Assembly: GCF_009617875.1 (NCBI RefSeq)
Contig: NZ_BLAV01000001.1
Coordinates: 4,774,001 to 4,838,000 of the forward strand
DNA length: 64,000 nucleotides
Direction of reading: 5' to 3'
From: Prolixibacter sp. NT017
GTDB taxonomy: Bacteria > Bacteroidota > Bacteroidia > Bacteroidales > Prolixibacteraceae
Part shown: one piece after another, positions 29,480-39,502 of the stretch
How the letters are laid out: each line of letters begins with the position of its first letter
Numbering within the stretch: the stretch's first letter is position 1
Program-made: the position numbers and the translations under genes
The notes under the pieces: model-generated
Database searches by the model: none
What the model saw: only the letters and a program-made list of their open reading frames with translations
What the model was told of the DNA's origin: nothing

Positions 29480-30847
29480 TCAAACTAATCCCTGCGCCAT
29501 CATGGAGTTGGCAATCTTTAGGAAACCTCCGATGTTGGCACCTACTTCGTAGTTAACGAATCCATCTTTTTGCGTACCATACTTCACGCAAGTGTGATGA
29601 ATATTCTGCATGATTTGCAGCAATTTCTCGTCAACTTCTTCGCGGGTCCATTTCAGGCGCATGGAGTTTTGTGTCATCTCGAGACCTGATACAGCAACAC
29701 CACCTGCATTGGAAGCTTTGCCCGGTGCGTACAGGATTTTGTGCTTCATGTACAGATGAATTGCCTCAGCCGTACTTGGCATATTAGCTCCTTCAGCTAC
29801 ACAGAAACAGCCATTCTCGATCAGCATGCGCGCATCGTTTTCATCTATCTCATTCTCGGTAGCCGATGGCAATGCAACATCGCATTTTTCACTCCACGGA
29901 CGGGCATTGGGAACGTATTTTACACCGTACTTTTCAGCGTATTCTTTAATTCGGCCGCGTCGGTTATTTTTCAAATCCATCACGTACTCCAGCTTTTTGC
30001 AGTCGATGCCAGTCGGATCATATATGTAACCGCTTGAATCGGAAAGCGTAATAACTTTTCCGCCGAGTTCAATTACTTTTTCAGCAGAGAACTGTGCTAC
30101 ATTACCCGAGCCGGAAATTGCGACGGTCAGGCCATTGAAATCTTTGCCCTGGGTCTTAAGCATTTCGCGGGCAAAATATACATTACCATAACCGGTTGCT
30201 TCCGGTCTGATTAGCGAACCACCCCACTCGATTCCCTTTCCAGTTAAGGCGCCCGTAAATTCATTTCGTAGTCGTTTGTATTGTCCGAAAAGGAAACCGA
30301 TTTCGCGTCCTCCAACGCCAATATCACCTGCCGGGACATCGGTGTAAGGCCCGATATGTCGACTGAGTTCCGTCATAAACGACTGACAGAACCGCATTAC
30401 TTCTGCATCTGATTTGCCTTTGGGATCAAAGTCAGAACCACCTTTACCGGCTCCCATCGGAAGATTGGTGAGGCTGTTTTTAAAGGTTTGCTCGAAGGCC
30501 AAAAATTTCAGGATACTAAGGTTGACACTGGGGTGAAAACGAAGGCCACCTTTATAAGGACCAATGGCGCTGTTCATTTCCACTCGAAATCCCCGGTTAA
30601 CGTGAATGTTTCCCCGGTCGTCCATCCATGGAACCCGGAATTGAATGACTCTTTCCGGCTCCGTCATTCGTTCCAGAATCTTCGCTTTCATGTACTGGGG
30701 ATGAGCCATTAGGTAGGGGGCGAGCGATTCGACGACCTCATGAACGGCCTGGTGGAATTCTACTTCATGCGGATCTTTTTTTCTTAAATCGGACATGAAT
30801 TCGTCGACCAGTTTGGTCGGTGATGAAAGTGTGGCGGTGGCTGTCAT
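29480..30847 (-). CDS. gdhA: Glutamate dehydrogenase, NADP-type coenzyme site
   Basis: A 455-residue paralogue of the adjacent gdhA, with the same substrate motifs (GPYKGGLRFHP, LPMGAGKGGSDF, PAGDIGVGGREIGF). The coenzyme fold differs: GSGNVAQF with Ser247 in place of Phe238, and TLSDSSGYIYD with Ser271 in place of Pro262. This is the pattern of the NADP enzyme of E. coli. Ammonia assimilation is its likely role (inference). The N-terminus is 11 residues longer than that of its neighbour. A 246-bp gap separates it from the divergent leuS gene. Confidence 0.93.
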   Translation of the reverse strand: MTATATLSSPTKLVDEFMSDLRKKDPHEVEFHQAVHEVVESLAPYLMAHPQYMKAKILERMTEPERVIQFRVPWMDDRGNIHVNRGFRVEMNSAIGPYKGGLRFHPSVNLSILKFLAFEQTFKNSLTNLPMGAGKGGSDFDPKGKSDAEVMRFCQSFMTELSRHIGPYTDVPAGDIGVGGREIGFLFGQYKRLRNEFTGALTGKGIEWGGSLIRPEATGYGNVYFAREMLKTQGKDFNGLTVAISGSGNVAQFSAEKVIELGGKVITLSDSSGYIYDPTGIDCKKLEYVMDLKNNRRGRIKEYAEKYGVKYVPNARPWSEKCDVALPSATENEIDENDARMLIENGCFCVAEGANMPSTAEAIHLYMKHKILYAPGKASNAGGVAVSGLEMTQNSMRLKWTREEVDEKLLQIMQNIHHTCVKYGTQKDGFVNYEVGANIGGFLKIANSMMAQGLV

Positions 30848-31046
30848 AGCTGTTTGTTTTATTAATTAAGGTATGATAAGGTAGAAAATGCAATTTAAAC
30901 ACGGGGTGTTCTTTAACATATCATTGAGGATTAGATGTTTTGAGGTGAAAAAGCCCCGTTCATTGGTCTCCGATTTATTTTCGGGGCACCTAAAAGTTAT
31001 TTTCATGATTTTTAGGAAGCTTTCCGGCAGTCAGAAAATAAAGTCT

Positions 31047-31054
31047 TATTTTCG
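31047..31054 (+). promoter_or_regulatory. Possible -7 box for leuS
   Basis: TATTTTCG, one base off TAnnTTTG, 40 bp before the leuS ATG. Confidence 0.3.
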
Positions 31055-31093
31055 CACTTTAGTTGAAAAAAGAATTTAATAGTCTCAATAAAG

Positions 31094-33754
31094 ATGGATT
31101 ACAACTTCAGGGAGATTGAAAAAAGCTGGCAAAATTACTGGGCCGAGCATAAGACCTTCAAAACAGAAGACGATTATTCAAAACCGAAATTCTATTGCCT
31201 CGATATGTTTCCTTATCCTTCGGGTGCCGGATTGCATGTGGGCCATCCGGAAGGATATACGGCTACCGATATCATTTGCCGTTACAAAAGGGCAAACGGA
31301 TTTAACGTCCTTCACCCAATGGGATGGGATGCGTTCGGACTCCCTGCAGAACAGTATGCTATTCAAACCGGTACCCATCCGGCGATTACCACGCAAAAGA
31401 ATTGTGACAACTTCCGCCGTCAGATTCAGTCGTTGGGATTGAGCTACGACTGGGACCGGGAAATCAATACGACCGATCCGGCATATTATAAATGGACACA
31501 ATGGATTTTTACCCGTTTATATAATACGTGGTTTGATGGGGAGCAGCAGAAAGGTCGTCCGATAGAAGAACTGTCTGTTCCGGCAGAAATTGAAAGTAAA
31601 GGAAAAGAAGCAGTACGCGAGTATATTGATGAAAAGCGTCTGGCTTATTACGATAATGCACAGGTTTGGTATTGCCGTCATTGTAAGACGGTTTGTGCCA
31701 ACGAAGAGGTGCTGAACGACGGCTCGCACGAGAAGTGCGGTACGAAAGAGGTGGAGCGTCGTTTCCTGAAACAGTGGATGCTTCGTATTCCGCATTATGC
31801 CGAGCGTTTGCTGACCGGCCTTGACAATCTGGACTGGCCGGAAGGCGTGAAAGATATGCAGCGGAACTGGATTGGAAGGTCAACCGGTGCCGAAGTGGAT
31901 TTCCTGCTGGATGGTGTTGATGAGAAAATCAGGGTGTACACTACCCGCCCCGATACATTGTTTGGCGCAACCTATATGGTCATTGCTCCAGAGCATGAAT
32001 TGGTTGACGTGATTACTACGGAGGAACACAAAGATGCCGTTAATGATTACGTGCGCTCGGCTGCACTGAAAAGTGATTTGGACCGGACCGATTTGGCGAA
32101 AGATAAAACCGGCGTATTTACGGGCCGGTATGCTATTAATCCCCTTACCGGGAAGAAAATTCCGGTGTGGGTGGCCGATTATGTGCTGACGGGATACGGT
32201 ACCGGTGCGATTATGGCTGTGCCAGCGCATGATACCCGTGACTTTGAATTTGCGAAAACATTCGGTTTAGATATTGTCTGCATTCTCGATCCGAAAGATG
32301 CGGAACCTGAATTACGTGAAAAGGTTCTTAAGGGAGACGCTTGCTGGACGGAAGACGGAGCTTATATCAACTCGGCTAACGAAAGCGAAGGCCTCGATAT
32401 TGACGGCATGAGCAAAGAGGACGGCCTGAAAACTGTTATTGAATGGCTTGAGTCGAAAAATCTGGGTAAAGCTACCGTGAATTACAAGATCCGTGACTGG
32501 TTGTTTAGCCGTCAGCGATTCTGGGGAGAGCCTTTTCCGGTAATTCACTGGGAAGATGGCGAAGTTTCCGTTTTGTCAGACGAAGATCTGCCCCTGATTC
32601 TTCCGGATGTTGAAAAATATCAGCCGGGAGAAACGGGCGAGTCTCCTTTGGCCAATGCTGGCGATTGGTTATATGTAACCGATTCAAATGGACGGAAAGG
32701 CCGTCGTGAAACGAATACCATGCCCCAGTGGGCCGGGTCGTGCTGGTACTACCTGCGCTATATCGACCCGAAAAATGACGAGGCTCCGTTCGATAAAGTA
32801 AAGGAAAACTACTGGATGCCGGTCGACTTGTATGTAGGTGGTGCCGAACATGCGGTACTTCACTTGCTGTATAGCCGTTTCTGGCATAAAGTATTGTTTG
32901 ATTTGGGTGTGGTTTCTACCGATGAGCCCTATCTGAAATTGTATAACCAGGGAATGATTCTGGCTTTTGCTTATGAAACGGCTTCCGGCTCGAAAGTTCC
33001 TTCTGATATGGTGGAGGAACGTGACGGCAGTTATTTCCATATCGAAACCGGTGAGGAGCTGAAGCAGATTGTGGCCAAGATGTCCAAGTCGCTAAAGAAC
33101 GTCATCAATCCGGACGACGTGGTAGAAGAATACGGAGCCGATTCATTGCGTCTGTACGAAATGTTTATGGGGCCGCTGGATGCCACCAAACCCTGGACCG
33201 ATACCGGTGTGAAAGGTGTGTATAATTTCCTGCGAAGGGTATTCACCTTCTTTTCGAACCTGGACAACGTAAGTGAAAGCGAAGATACCAAAGAGACGTT
33301 GAAGCTTTTACATCAAACCATCCGGAAGGTAGGCGATGACGTAGAAGATTTGAAGTTCAATACCGCGATTTCGCAGATGATGGTGTTCACTAACCATTGT
33401 TATAAAGCCGGCAAGGTGTCCCGTTTGACTGCCGAAACATTCATGCAGGTGTTGGCTCCTTTTGCTCCGCACATTGCGGAAGAGCTTTGGAACCTCTATG
33501 GGAACGATGCCAGTGTAAGTTTGGCTGAATGGCCCAAAGTGAACGAAGAATACCTGGTTGAGAATACCTTTGAGTATCCGGTTTCATTTAATGGAAAAAT
33601 GCGCTTCAAACTCGAACTTCCGTTAGATATTTCGAAAGATGATGCTGAAAAAGCAGTACTGGAACATGAGGCTGCAAAACGTTGGACGGAAGGTAAAACC
33701 GTGGTGAAACTGATTTACGTACCAGGTAAGATTATCAACGTGGTTGTTAAGTAA
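31094..33754 (+). CDS. leuS: Leucine-tRNA ligase
   Basis: An 886-residue class I synthetase charging tRNA-Leu. The HIGH-type motif is [17 protein letters not shown] (about residues 40-56). The editing domain includes [14 protein letters not shown] and [15 protein letters not shown] (the Asp that rejects mischarged residues). The KMSKS signature is [17 protein letters not shown]. The C-terminal anticodon-binding region is complete and ends at the usual C-terminal domain. Followed by a very strong terminator. Confidence 0.97.
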   Translation: MDYNFREIEKSWQNYWAEHKTFKTEDDYSKPKFYCLDMFPYPSGAGLHVGHPEGYTATDIICRYKRANGFNVLHPMGWDAFGLPAEQYAIQTGTHPAITTQKNCDNFRRQIQSLGLSYDWDREINTTDPAYYKWTQWIFTRLYNTWFDGEQQKGRPIEELSVPAEIESKGKEAVREYIDEKRLAYYDNAQVWYCRHCKTVCANEEVLNDGSHEKCGTKEVERRFLKQWMLRIPHYAERLLTGLDNLDWPEGVKDMQRNWIGRSTGAEVDFLLDGVDEKIRVYTTRPDTLFGATYMVIAPEHELVDVITTEEHKDAVNDYVRSAALKSDLDRTDLAKDKTGVFTGRYAINPLTGKKIPVWVADYVLTGYGTGAIMAVPAHDTRDFEFAKTFGLDIVCILDPKDAEPELREKVLKGDACWTEDGAYINSANESEGLDIDGMSKEDGLKTVIEWLESKNLGKATVNYKIRDWLFSRQRFWGEPFPVIHWEDGEVSVLSDEDLPLILPDVEKYQPGETGESPLANAGDWLYVTDSNGRKGRRETNTMPQWAGSCWYYLRYIDPKNDEAPFDKVKENYWMPVDLYVGGAEHAVLHLLYSRFWHKVLFDLGVVSTDEPYLKLYNQGMILAFAYETASGSKVPSDMVEERDGSYFHIETGEELKQIVAKMSKSLKNVINPDDVVEEYGADSLRLYEMFMGPLDATKPWTDTGVKGVYNFLRRVFTFFSNLDNVSESEDTKETLKLLHQTIRKVGDDVEDLKFNTAISQMMVFTNHCYKAGKVSRLTAETFMQVLAPFAPHIAEELWNLYGNDASVSLAEWPKVNEEYLVENTFEYPVSFNGKMRFKLELPLDISKDDAEKAVLEHEAAKRWTEGKTVVKLIYVPGKIINVVVK

Positions 33755-33774
33755 TTGTAAAGAATCCAATCTTC

Positions 33775-33818
33775 ATAAAAAGCACGGAAAAATCATGATT
33801 TCCGTGCTTTTTTTTATT
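33775..33818 (+). terminator. leuS terminator
   Basis: AAAAGCACGGAAA-aatcatga-TTTCCGTGCTTTT with a T run, 24 bp after leuS. Confidence 0.9.
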
Positions 33819-33819
33819 C

Positions 33820-33827
33820 TACTTTTG
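33820..33827 (+). promoter_or_regulatory. -7 box for the YitT gene
   Basis: TACTTTTG, an exact TAnnTTTG, directly after the leuS terminator and 18 bp before the ATG. Confidence 0.5.
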
Positions 33828-33844
33828 CGCAAATTTTAATCGAG

Positions 33845-34702
33845 ATGAGCGGAAAAGTATATAATCAGGTTCGGGACTACGCAACTATCGTTTTAGGGTT
33901 ATTCCTGTATGCTTTTGGTGTAGCTGCATTTTTAATTCCAGCTAAGATTATTGGTGGCGGAATTACGGGTGTGGCAACGGTTATTTACTTCACGACGGGA
34001 ATAGAAACCGGGTATACCTATTTTATTATTAATATTTTCCTTGTTTTGGCAGCCATCAAAATACTGGGGACAAGCTTCGGGGTGAAGACGATCTTCGGTA
34101 TGGCGGTGATGGCCGTATTTCTGAATGTATTACAGTCGATATTTACTCACCCTATTATCGACGATCAGTTTTTGTCTGCTGTTCTGGGAGGTATCCTGGG
34201 GGGAGCCGGCCTGGGAATTGTCTTTAATCGTGGAGGAAGTACCGGTGGTACCGATATTATCGCGATGATTATTAATAAGTATCGGAATGTAAGCCCGGGA
34301 CGTATTATTATGTATTGCGACGTGATTATTATTGCTTCCTCGTTTTTCGTTCTGAAATCAGTAGAGGGAATGGTGTACGGTTACGTTTCGATGTGGGTCG
34401 TTTCTTATACGGTCGATTCGTTCTTGAACGGTGCCAAGCAGTCGGTTCAGATGTTTATCTTCTCCGAGCGCTACGATGATATCGCGGATTATATTGTTTA
34501 TCAAGCAAATCGGGGACTAACTGTTTTCGACGGAACGGGTTGGTACACCCGGAAACATGTAAAAGTGATTATGACGGTAGTTAGAAAAAGAGAGGCTTCT
34601 CCAATTTATAAACAAATAAAACAGATTGATCCTGATGCATTTATATCCCAGAACTCCGTAATGGGTGTATTTGGTCACGGATTTGACCAAATCAAATATT
34701 AA
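33845..34702 (+). CDS. YitT-family membrane protein (DUF161 + DUF2179)
   Basis: A 285-residue protein with five or six N-terminal membrane helices (about 12-170), containing GGITGVATVIYF and FNRGGSTGGTDIIAMI, the Gly-rich DUF161 signatures. A cytoplasmic DUF2179 domain follows (about 220-275, GWYTRKHVKVIMTVVRKREASPIYKQIKQIDPDAFISQ). The substrate is unknown; the family is thought to be a transporter. The M23 gene follows 54 bp downstream on the same strand. Confidence 0.9.
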   Translation: MSGKVYNQVRDYATIVLGLFLYAFGVAAFLIPAKIIGGGITGVATVIYFTTGIETGYTYFIINIFLVLAAIKILGTSFGVKTIFGMAVMAVFLNVLQSIFTHPIIDDQFLSAVLGGILGGAGLGIVFNRGGSTGGTDIIAMIINKYRNVSPGRIIMYCDVIIIASSFFVLKSVEGMVYGYVSMWVVSYTVDSFLNGAKQSVQMFIFSERYDDIADYIVYQANRGLTVFDGTGWYTRKHVKVIMTVVRKREASPIYKQIKQIDPDAFISQNSVMGVFGHGFDQIKY

Positions 34703-34756
34703 CTTTGTCTGTGTTGTGATTATTATCATATGTTAAATCAGGGAAAGTAGAAGCAA

Positions 34757-36085
34757 ATGAAAAAGTGGATTCCGGGGATTATTTTGGCCGTTTTGATAAT
34801 TGTTGTTGTGGGATTTTTTATCATCCGGAAGAATACAAAATCGGGGCAGGGAGATTTATCGGTTACTCAACCAATTGATAGCGTAGCAAAGGTTTTACCG
34901 CCGCCAGTTTTAAAGTTTGGACTGCCGGTTGATTCCTTTGTTATTGAAAATAAGAAGGTGCGGCGCAATCAGAACCTTTCGGATATTTTGGTAAGATATG
35001 GCGTGTCGTATCAGGCTATCGATCAGCTTGCCCGGAATGCAAAAGGCGTTTTTGATGTGCGTCGGATCAAGGCAGGAAGTGCCTATTCTATGTTCCTGGC
35101 TCACGATTCTTTGCATACTCCCCGTTATTTCATTTACGAAGATTCACCTGTTGATTATTATACATTCGACCTTAGTGGCGATTCACTTCGCGTGAAAGCC
35201 GGTCAGAAACCGGTGATAACCAAACGCAAGGTGGCATTTGGTCAGATTAACTCTTCGCTGTGGAACGCAATGACGGATAATAATTTGAATCCGATTCTGG
35301 CTATCGACCTTTCAGAGATTTATGCCTGGACCATTGACTTTTTTGGAGTTCAGAGGGGAGATTGGTTTCAGATAATATACGATGAGAATTATGTCGATGG
35401 AAAATCCATTGGTATCGGAACCATTTATGCCGCCCGTTTTAATAACATGGGTGATGATTATTATGCGTTCAATTTCGATCAGGACGGCCGGGCCGATTAT
35501 TTCGATGAAGACGGCAAGAGTTTGCGGAAAGCTTTCCTGAAAGCTCCACTCAAATATTCGCGCATCAGTTCGCGTTTTACCAACAGCCGCTATCATCCTA
35601 TTCTACGAATCAGAAGACCGCACCATGGAGTTGATTACGCTGCACCGACCGGAACACCGGTTCATTCAATTGGTGACGGAGTGATTACGCGCCGGGGTTA
35701 CCAGGCACGTGGTGGTGGCAATTACTTATACATCAAACACAACTCTGTCTACACGACTTCCTATATGCACCTTTCGCGGTTTGCCAAGGGCATGCACCCC
35801 GGTGTGCGTGTTAAGCAGGGACAGTTGATTGGCTATGTAGGAATGACAGGACTAGCTACCGGGCCACACCTCGATTTCAGGGTATATAAAAATGGTACAG
35901 CTGTCGATCCGCTAAAAGTGAAAGCGCCGCCTGTAGAACCGGTGAAGAAAGAGAATATGGTGCGTTTTGAGGAGCATCGGGATTCACTCATGAATGAGTT
36001 AATGACTATCCCGATTCCCGGCAACGAAACCGATCAAATTCCTGTGGCCGATGTCATTCACAGCACGCCTGCAGATAATCAATAA
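34757..36085 (+). CDS. M23-family peptidase/peptidoglycan-binding protein
   Basis: A 442-residue membrane-anchored protein with an N-terminal helix (MKKWIPGIILAVLIIVVVGFFII). A long N-terminal region (about 45-280) includes a LysM-like start (RRNQNLSDILVRYGVSYQAIDQLAR). The C-terminal LytM (M23) domain has HHGVDYAAPTGTPV and YMHLSRF. The last zinc-ligand motif reads GPHLDFRVYKNG: the usual HxH is His-Leu-Asp, so one ligand is replaced by Asp. It may be an active hydrolase with an altered site or a non-catalytic activator of amidases. A Pro-rich acidic tail follows. Confidence 0.88.
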   Translation: MKKWIPGIILAVLIIVVVGFFIIRKNTKSGQGDLSVTQPIDSVAKVLPPPVLKFGLPVDSFVIENKKVRRNQNLSDILVRYGVSYQAIDQLARNAKGVFDVRRIKAGSAYSMFLAHDSLHTPRYFIYEDSPVDYYTFDLSGDSLRVKAGQKPVITKRKVAFGQINSSLWNAMTDNNLNPILAIDLSEIYAWTIDFFGVQRGDWFQIIYDENYVDGKSIGIGTIYAARFNNMGDDYYAFNFDQDGRADYFDEDGKSLRKAFLKAPLKYSRISSRFTNSRYHPILRIRRPHHGVDYAAPTGTPVHSIGDGVITRRGYQARGGGNYLYIKHNSVYTTSYMHLSRFAKGMHPGVRVKQGQLIGYVGMTGLATGPHLDFRVYKNGTAVDPLKVKAPPVEPVKKENMVRFEEHRDSLMNELMTIPIPGNETDQIPVADVIHSTPADNQ

Positions 36086-36126
36086 CAGCTTTCGAATTTT
36101 TGGTACGGATTTTCCAGTTATGGTGA

Positions 36127-36687
36127 TTATTTCATTAAAAAATTTTCGATCACCTCGGGGAAGTATTGGTATTCCAATTGGTGGATGCGTTTAGCCAGCG
36201 ACTCCGGTGTGTCGTCCGGGAGGACAGGACACTTTTCCTGGCGTAAAACGGTTCCGTGATCGTAAACTTCATCGACCATGTGAATGGTGATACCACTTTC
36301 CTTTTCCTGGTTGGCGACAACTGCCTCGTGTACTTTCATTCCGTACATTCCTTTACCACCATACGTTGGTAGCAGGGCCGGGTGAATATTAATAATCGGG
36401 AAAGCCTGGATCAGGTTGGTGGGTACCAACCAAAGAAAGCCTGCCAAAACAACTAAATCGATGTTGCGGCTTTTGAGTCGATTCAGGAAATCTTCCGAAT
36501 CGTAAAACTCTTTCCTGTTAAAGGAGCCATACTCAATTCCATATTTTGCTGCTCTTTCGAGCACATAGACGTCTGAGCGGTTGCTCCAAACCGAATCAAC
36601 GCGGATGGTTGGATGGTATTGAAAATACTGTATTATGTTTTGTGCATTTGTTCCTGAACCCGATGCAAGTATGGCTATGTTTTTCAT
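36127..36687 (-). CDS. purN: Phosphoribosylglycinamide formyltransferase
   Basis: A 186-residue enzyme adding the formyl group from 10-formyl-THF to GAR in purine synthesis. It has ILASGSGTNAQNI near the start. The catalytic Asn-His pair lies in INIHPALLPTYGGKGMYG, with a late Asp in EVYDHGTVLRQE. Complete and of family length. Transcribed alone, convergent with the M23 gene and divergent from acpP. Confidence 0.95.
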   Translation of the reverse strand: MKNIAILASGSGTNAQNIIQYFQYHPTIRVDSVWSNRSDVYVLERAAKYGIEYGSFNRKEFYDSEDFLNRLKSRNIDLVVLAGFLWLVPTNLIQAFPIINIHPALLPTYGGKGMYGMKVHEAVVANQEKESGITIHMVDEVYDHGTVLRQEKCPVLPDDTPESLAKRIHQLEYQYFPEVIENFLMK

Positions 36688-36806
36688 AATTAGAGTTTTG
36701 TGTGCTGTTTAAAAATTGACTATTCGACTAATGGATTCGAAAACAGGCATAGGAAGCCGTTTTACCCTGACGAAAAGCCATATTATGGAACAAATATTTG
36801 GAAAAT

Positions 36807-36839
36807 AATTGGGTTTCTTTATTACTTTGCACCCGTTGA
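36807..36839 (+). promoter_or_regulatory. Promoter of acpP-fabF-rnc
   Basis: TTTG (36807-36810) is separated by 21 bp from TTACTTTG (36832-36839), one base off TAnnTTTG. The expected transcript start is about 50 nt before acpP. Confidence 0.45.
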
Positions 36840-36896
36840 TTTGAAAAAATCATAGTTTAAATTTATTCATAGTATTAACGTTAAAATTTAGAAATT

Positions 36897-37133
36897 ATGT
36901 CTGACGTTTCGGCTAAAGTTAAATCGATCATTGTAGACAAACTTGGTGTTGATGAAAGCGAAGTTACTAACGAAGCTTCTTTCACCAATGACTTGGGAGC
37001 TGATTCACTCGATACCGTTGAGCTGATTATGGAATTCGAAAAAGAATTCAATATTGCTATCCCTGATGATCAGGCTGAAAAAATCGGTACTGTAGGCGAA
37101 GCTGTTGCTTACATCGAAGAGAACGGAAAGTAA
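36897..37133 (+). CDS. acpP: Acyl carrier protein
   Basis: A 78-residue acidic carrier of fatty-acid synthesis. The phosphopantetheine Ser is in [21 protein letters not shown], and the four-helix pattern is complete. First gene of the conserved acpP-fabF-rnc operon; fabF starts 32 bp later. Confidence 0.97.
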   Translation: MSDVSAKVKSIIVDKLGVDESEVTNEASFTNDLGADSLDTVELIMEFEKEFNIAIPDDQAEKIGTVGEAVAYIEENGK

Positions 37134-37165
37134 TTATTACTGAATAAAGGTCTTAAGAACTTACC

Positions 37166-38416
37166 ATGGAATTGAAACGAGTTGTTGTTACCGGCTTAGG
37201 TACGATCAACCCGCTCGGTAAGAATATCCAGGAATTCTGGGAAGGCCTGAGGAATGGGGTTAGCGGTGCCGGCCCCATTACTCATTTTGATGCCTCCAAA
37301 TTCAAAACGCAGTTTGCCTGCGAAATAAAGGATTTCGACCCGAATGATTACCTCGAGCGCAAGGAAGTTCGCAAACATGACATGTATGCTCAGTTTGCTT
37401 ACATCGCTGCTGACCAGGCAATCAGTCATTCAGGAATCGACCTGGAAAAAATCGATAAGGACCGGGTTGGTGTGATCTGGGGTGCAGGTATTGGTGGTTT
37501 GGATACTTTCTTTCAGGAAGTAACCTCCTTCAATTCAAATCCGGAAAATCCGCGATTTACCCCCTTCTTCATTCCTAAGATGATTGCCAACATGGCCAGT
37601 GGTAATATTGCCTTGAAATATCGCTTTCGGGGACCCAGCATTACCACGGTTACTGCTTGTGCTTCGGCAACCCATGCATTAATTGATGCAGCGAGCTATA
37701 TCCGGCTCGGAAAAGCGGATATGTTCGTAGCCGGTGGTTCCGAATCAGCAATTAACCAGGCGGGTGTTGGTGGTTTCAATGCCATGCGTGCCCTTTCAAC
37801 GCGTAACGATGATCCAAAAACGGCATCGCGACCTTTCGATAAAGATCGTGATGGATTCGTGATGGGAGAAGGTGCTGGTGCACTCATCCTCGAAGAATAC
37901 GAACACGCGGTTCGCCGTGGCGCGACCATCTACGCGGAATTGGTTGGCACTGGCATGTCAACGGATGCTTACCATATGACTGCTCCTGATCCCGAAGGAG
38001 AAGGTGCTGCACTGGTAATGAAGCATGCGCTGGACGATGCCGGTCTGAAACCTGAAGATATCGATTACATTAACGTACACGGTACTTCTACCGGGCTGGG
38101 AGATGTTGCCGAGCCAAAAGCAATCCTGAAAGTATTTGGTGACCATTCTTACAAGGTAAGTGTGAGTTCAACCAAGTCGATGACAGGTCACTTGCTGGGA
38201 GCGGCTGGTGCAGTTGAAAGTATTGCCTCTATTTTGGCAATGCAGAACAGCATTGTACCTCCAACGATAAATCAATTTGAATTGGATCCGGAAGTTGATC
38301 CGAACATTGATTTTACTTTTAATCACGCAAAAGAACGCCAGATTAATTTTGCACTTAGCAATACATTTGGATTTGGCGGACACAATGCGACTGTAATCTT
38401 CAAAAAATTGTCATAA
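37166..38416 (+). CDS. fabF: 3-oxoacyl-[ACP] synthase II
   Basis: A 416-residue elongating condensing enzyme. The active Cys is in TVTACASATHALIDAA; the two catalytic His residues are in NVHGTSTGLGDVAE and STKSMTGHLLGAAGAVES. The start is MELKRVVVTGLGTINPLGKN. Placed between acpP and rnc, with only 4 bp to rnc. Confidence 0.97.
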   Translation: MELKRVVVTGLGTINPLGKNIQEFWEGLRNGVSGAGPITHFDASKFKTQFACEIKDFDPNDYLERKEVRKHDMYAQFAYIAADQAISHSGIDLEKIDKDRVGVIWGAGIGGLDTFFQEVTSFNSNPENPRFTPFFIPKMIANMASGNIALKYRFRGPSITTVTACASATHALIDAASYIRLGKADMFVAGGSESAINQAGVGGFNAMRALSTRNDDPKTASRPFDKDRDGFVMGEGAGALILEEYEHAVRRGATIYAELVGTGMSTDAYHMTAPDPEGEGAALVMKHALDDAGLKPEDIDYINVHGTSTGLGDVAEPKAILKVFGDHSYKVSVSSTKSMTGHLLGAAGAVESIASILAMQNSIVPPTINQFELDPEVDPNIDFTFNHAKERQINFALSNTFGFGGHNATVIFKKLS

Positions 38417-38420
38417 GAAA

Positions 38421-39149
38421 GTGATAAAGGCTTTGAAGCAAAGAATAAAACTCTTTTCCTCGCCGGGGAAAGAGTTTTATTTGTTTTTGAAATCATTGCT
38501 TGGGTTCTACCCCGGAACCCTGCACTTTTACGACATTGCGTTTATTCATAAGTCGGCTTCCACAGTCGATTCTCACGGTTATCCGGTCAATAACGAACGC
38601 CTCGAATATCTGGGTGATGCCATTCTTGGTGCCGTAGTGGCCGACTATCTTTACAACCGTTTTCCTCATAAAGACGAGGGCTTTCTTACCCAATTGCGCT
38701 CCCGGATGGTCAACCGGAGCTTTCTTACCAAACTTACTTTTAAAACGGGTCTGAATCGTTTTGTTGAATCGAATACCAACTCGGCAAACGAAACCAGCCA
38801 CATCTACGGTGATGCTTTCGAGGCGCTGATTGGCGCTATTTATCTCGACAAAGGATACGAGCAGACCAAGAAATTCATCGTTAAGCGCATCTTGTCGGTC
38901 TATGTCGACATTCATAAACTGGAAAAGAAGGATACCAACTACAAGAGCCAGTTGATTGAGTGGGGACAGAAGAATAAAAAAGAGGTGCAGTTTAAGACCC
39001 AGGATAATCCGGGTACGACGGGAGATAAGCCTCCTTTTGTTTCGCAGGTAATTGTCGAAGGAGAGCTGTTCGGCGAGGGCGATGGATATTCGAAAAAGGA
39101 ATCACAGCAACAGGCTGCCAAGGTGGCTTTGATGAAGATTCAGGACTAA
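38421..39149 (+). CDS. rnc: Ribonuclease III
   Basis: A 242-residue double-strand RNA endonuclease. The catalytic domain shows the signature NERLEYLGDAILGAVVADYLY (metal-binding Glu/Asp) and YGDAFEALIGAIYLDKGYE. The C-terminal dsRNA-binding domain (about 170-242) ends with SKKESQQQAAKVALMKIQ. The start is taken as the annotated codon at 38421, which follows the fabF stop. Third gene of the operon, ended by a terminator. Confidence 0.95.
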   Translation: MIKALKQRIKLFSSPGKEFYLFLKSLLGFYPGTLHFYDIAFIHKSASTVDSHGYPVNNERLEYLGDAILGAVVADYLYNRFPHKDEGFLTQLRSRMVNRSFLTKLTFKTGLNRFVESNTNSANETSHIYGDAFEALIGAIYLDKGYEQTKKFIVKRILSVYVDIHKLEKKDTNYKSQLIEWGQKNKKEVQFKTQDNPGTTGDKPPFVSQVIVEGELFGEGDGYSKKESQQQAAKVALMKIQD

Positions 39150-39177
39150 GAAATTTTCCCGTAAATTGTCGTAAAAA

Positions 39178-39206
39178 GAAAAAGGCGGGAACTACCCGCC
39201 TTTTAA
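39178..39206 (+). terminator. acpP-fabF-rnc terminator
   Basis: AAAAGGCGGG-AACTA-CCCGCCTTTT, 30 bp after rnc. Confidence 0.88.
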
Positions 39207-39302
39207 ACCAAAACCTAAATTCACCTTGTGAAAAAACTCAGTTAACCCCAAAAATTAAAAACCTATTAACCACGTTTTATGTTACAAACATAGTTTTTTT
39301 AT
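39207..39302 (+). other. Unassigned stretch between two terminator-like hairpins
   Basis: After the rnc terminator comes an A-rich stretch with a five-codon start-to-stop (GTG AAA AAA CTC AGT TAA), then a second hairpin TATGTT-ACA-AACATA followed by seven T (39279-39302). It could encode a small RNA or a leader relic. No promoter is evident. The rest of the 353-bp gap, 39303-39489, is AT-rich with nothing recognised. Confidence 0.3.
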
Positions 39303-39489
39303 TTTAAAATGCAATCGGCAATATGTTAAAACGAGTTAAAAATTGATCATACATCATCCCATTTTTCCTGCCTGCTTTCCCTGTGTTTGTCTCGTTTAAA
39401 ATGTTAATTTCAAATGCATCTGATTGCTAATCAATCTAAGATATTGTTAAATATTGTTAAGTGCTGGTTAGCAGATAGCCCAAGTAAGT

Positions 39490-39497
39490 TATCTTTG
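39490..39497 (+). promoter_or_regulatory. -7 box for the two-component operon
   Basis: TATCTTTG, an exact TAnnTTTG, ends 5 bp before the kinase ATG at 39503, so the transcript may begin at or next to the start codon. Confidence 0.45.
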
Positions 39498-39502
39498 TAT
39501 CC

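Noticed and set aside
27783..30847. Recent tandem duplication of one gdhA gene
   Set aside because: The two proteins differ at coenzyme-site and many other positions and have separate terminators, which fits old paralogues rather than a fresh copy.
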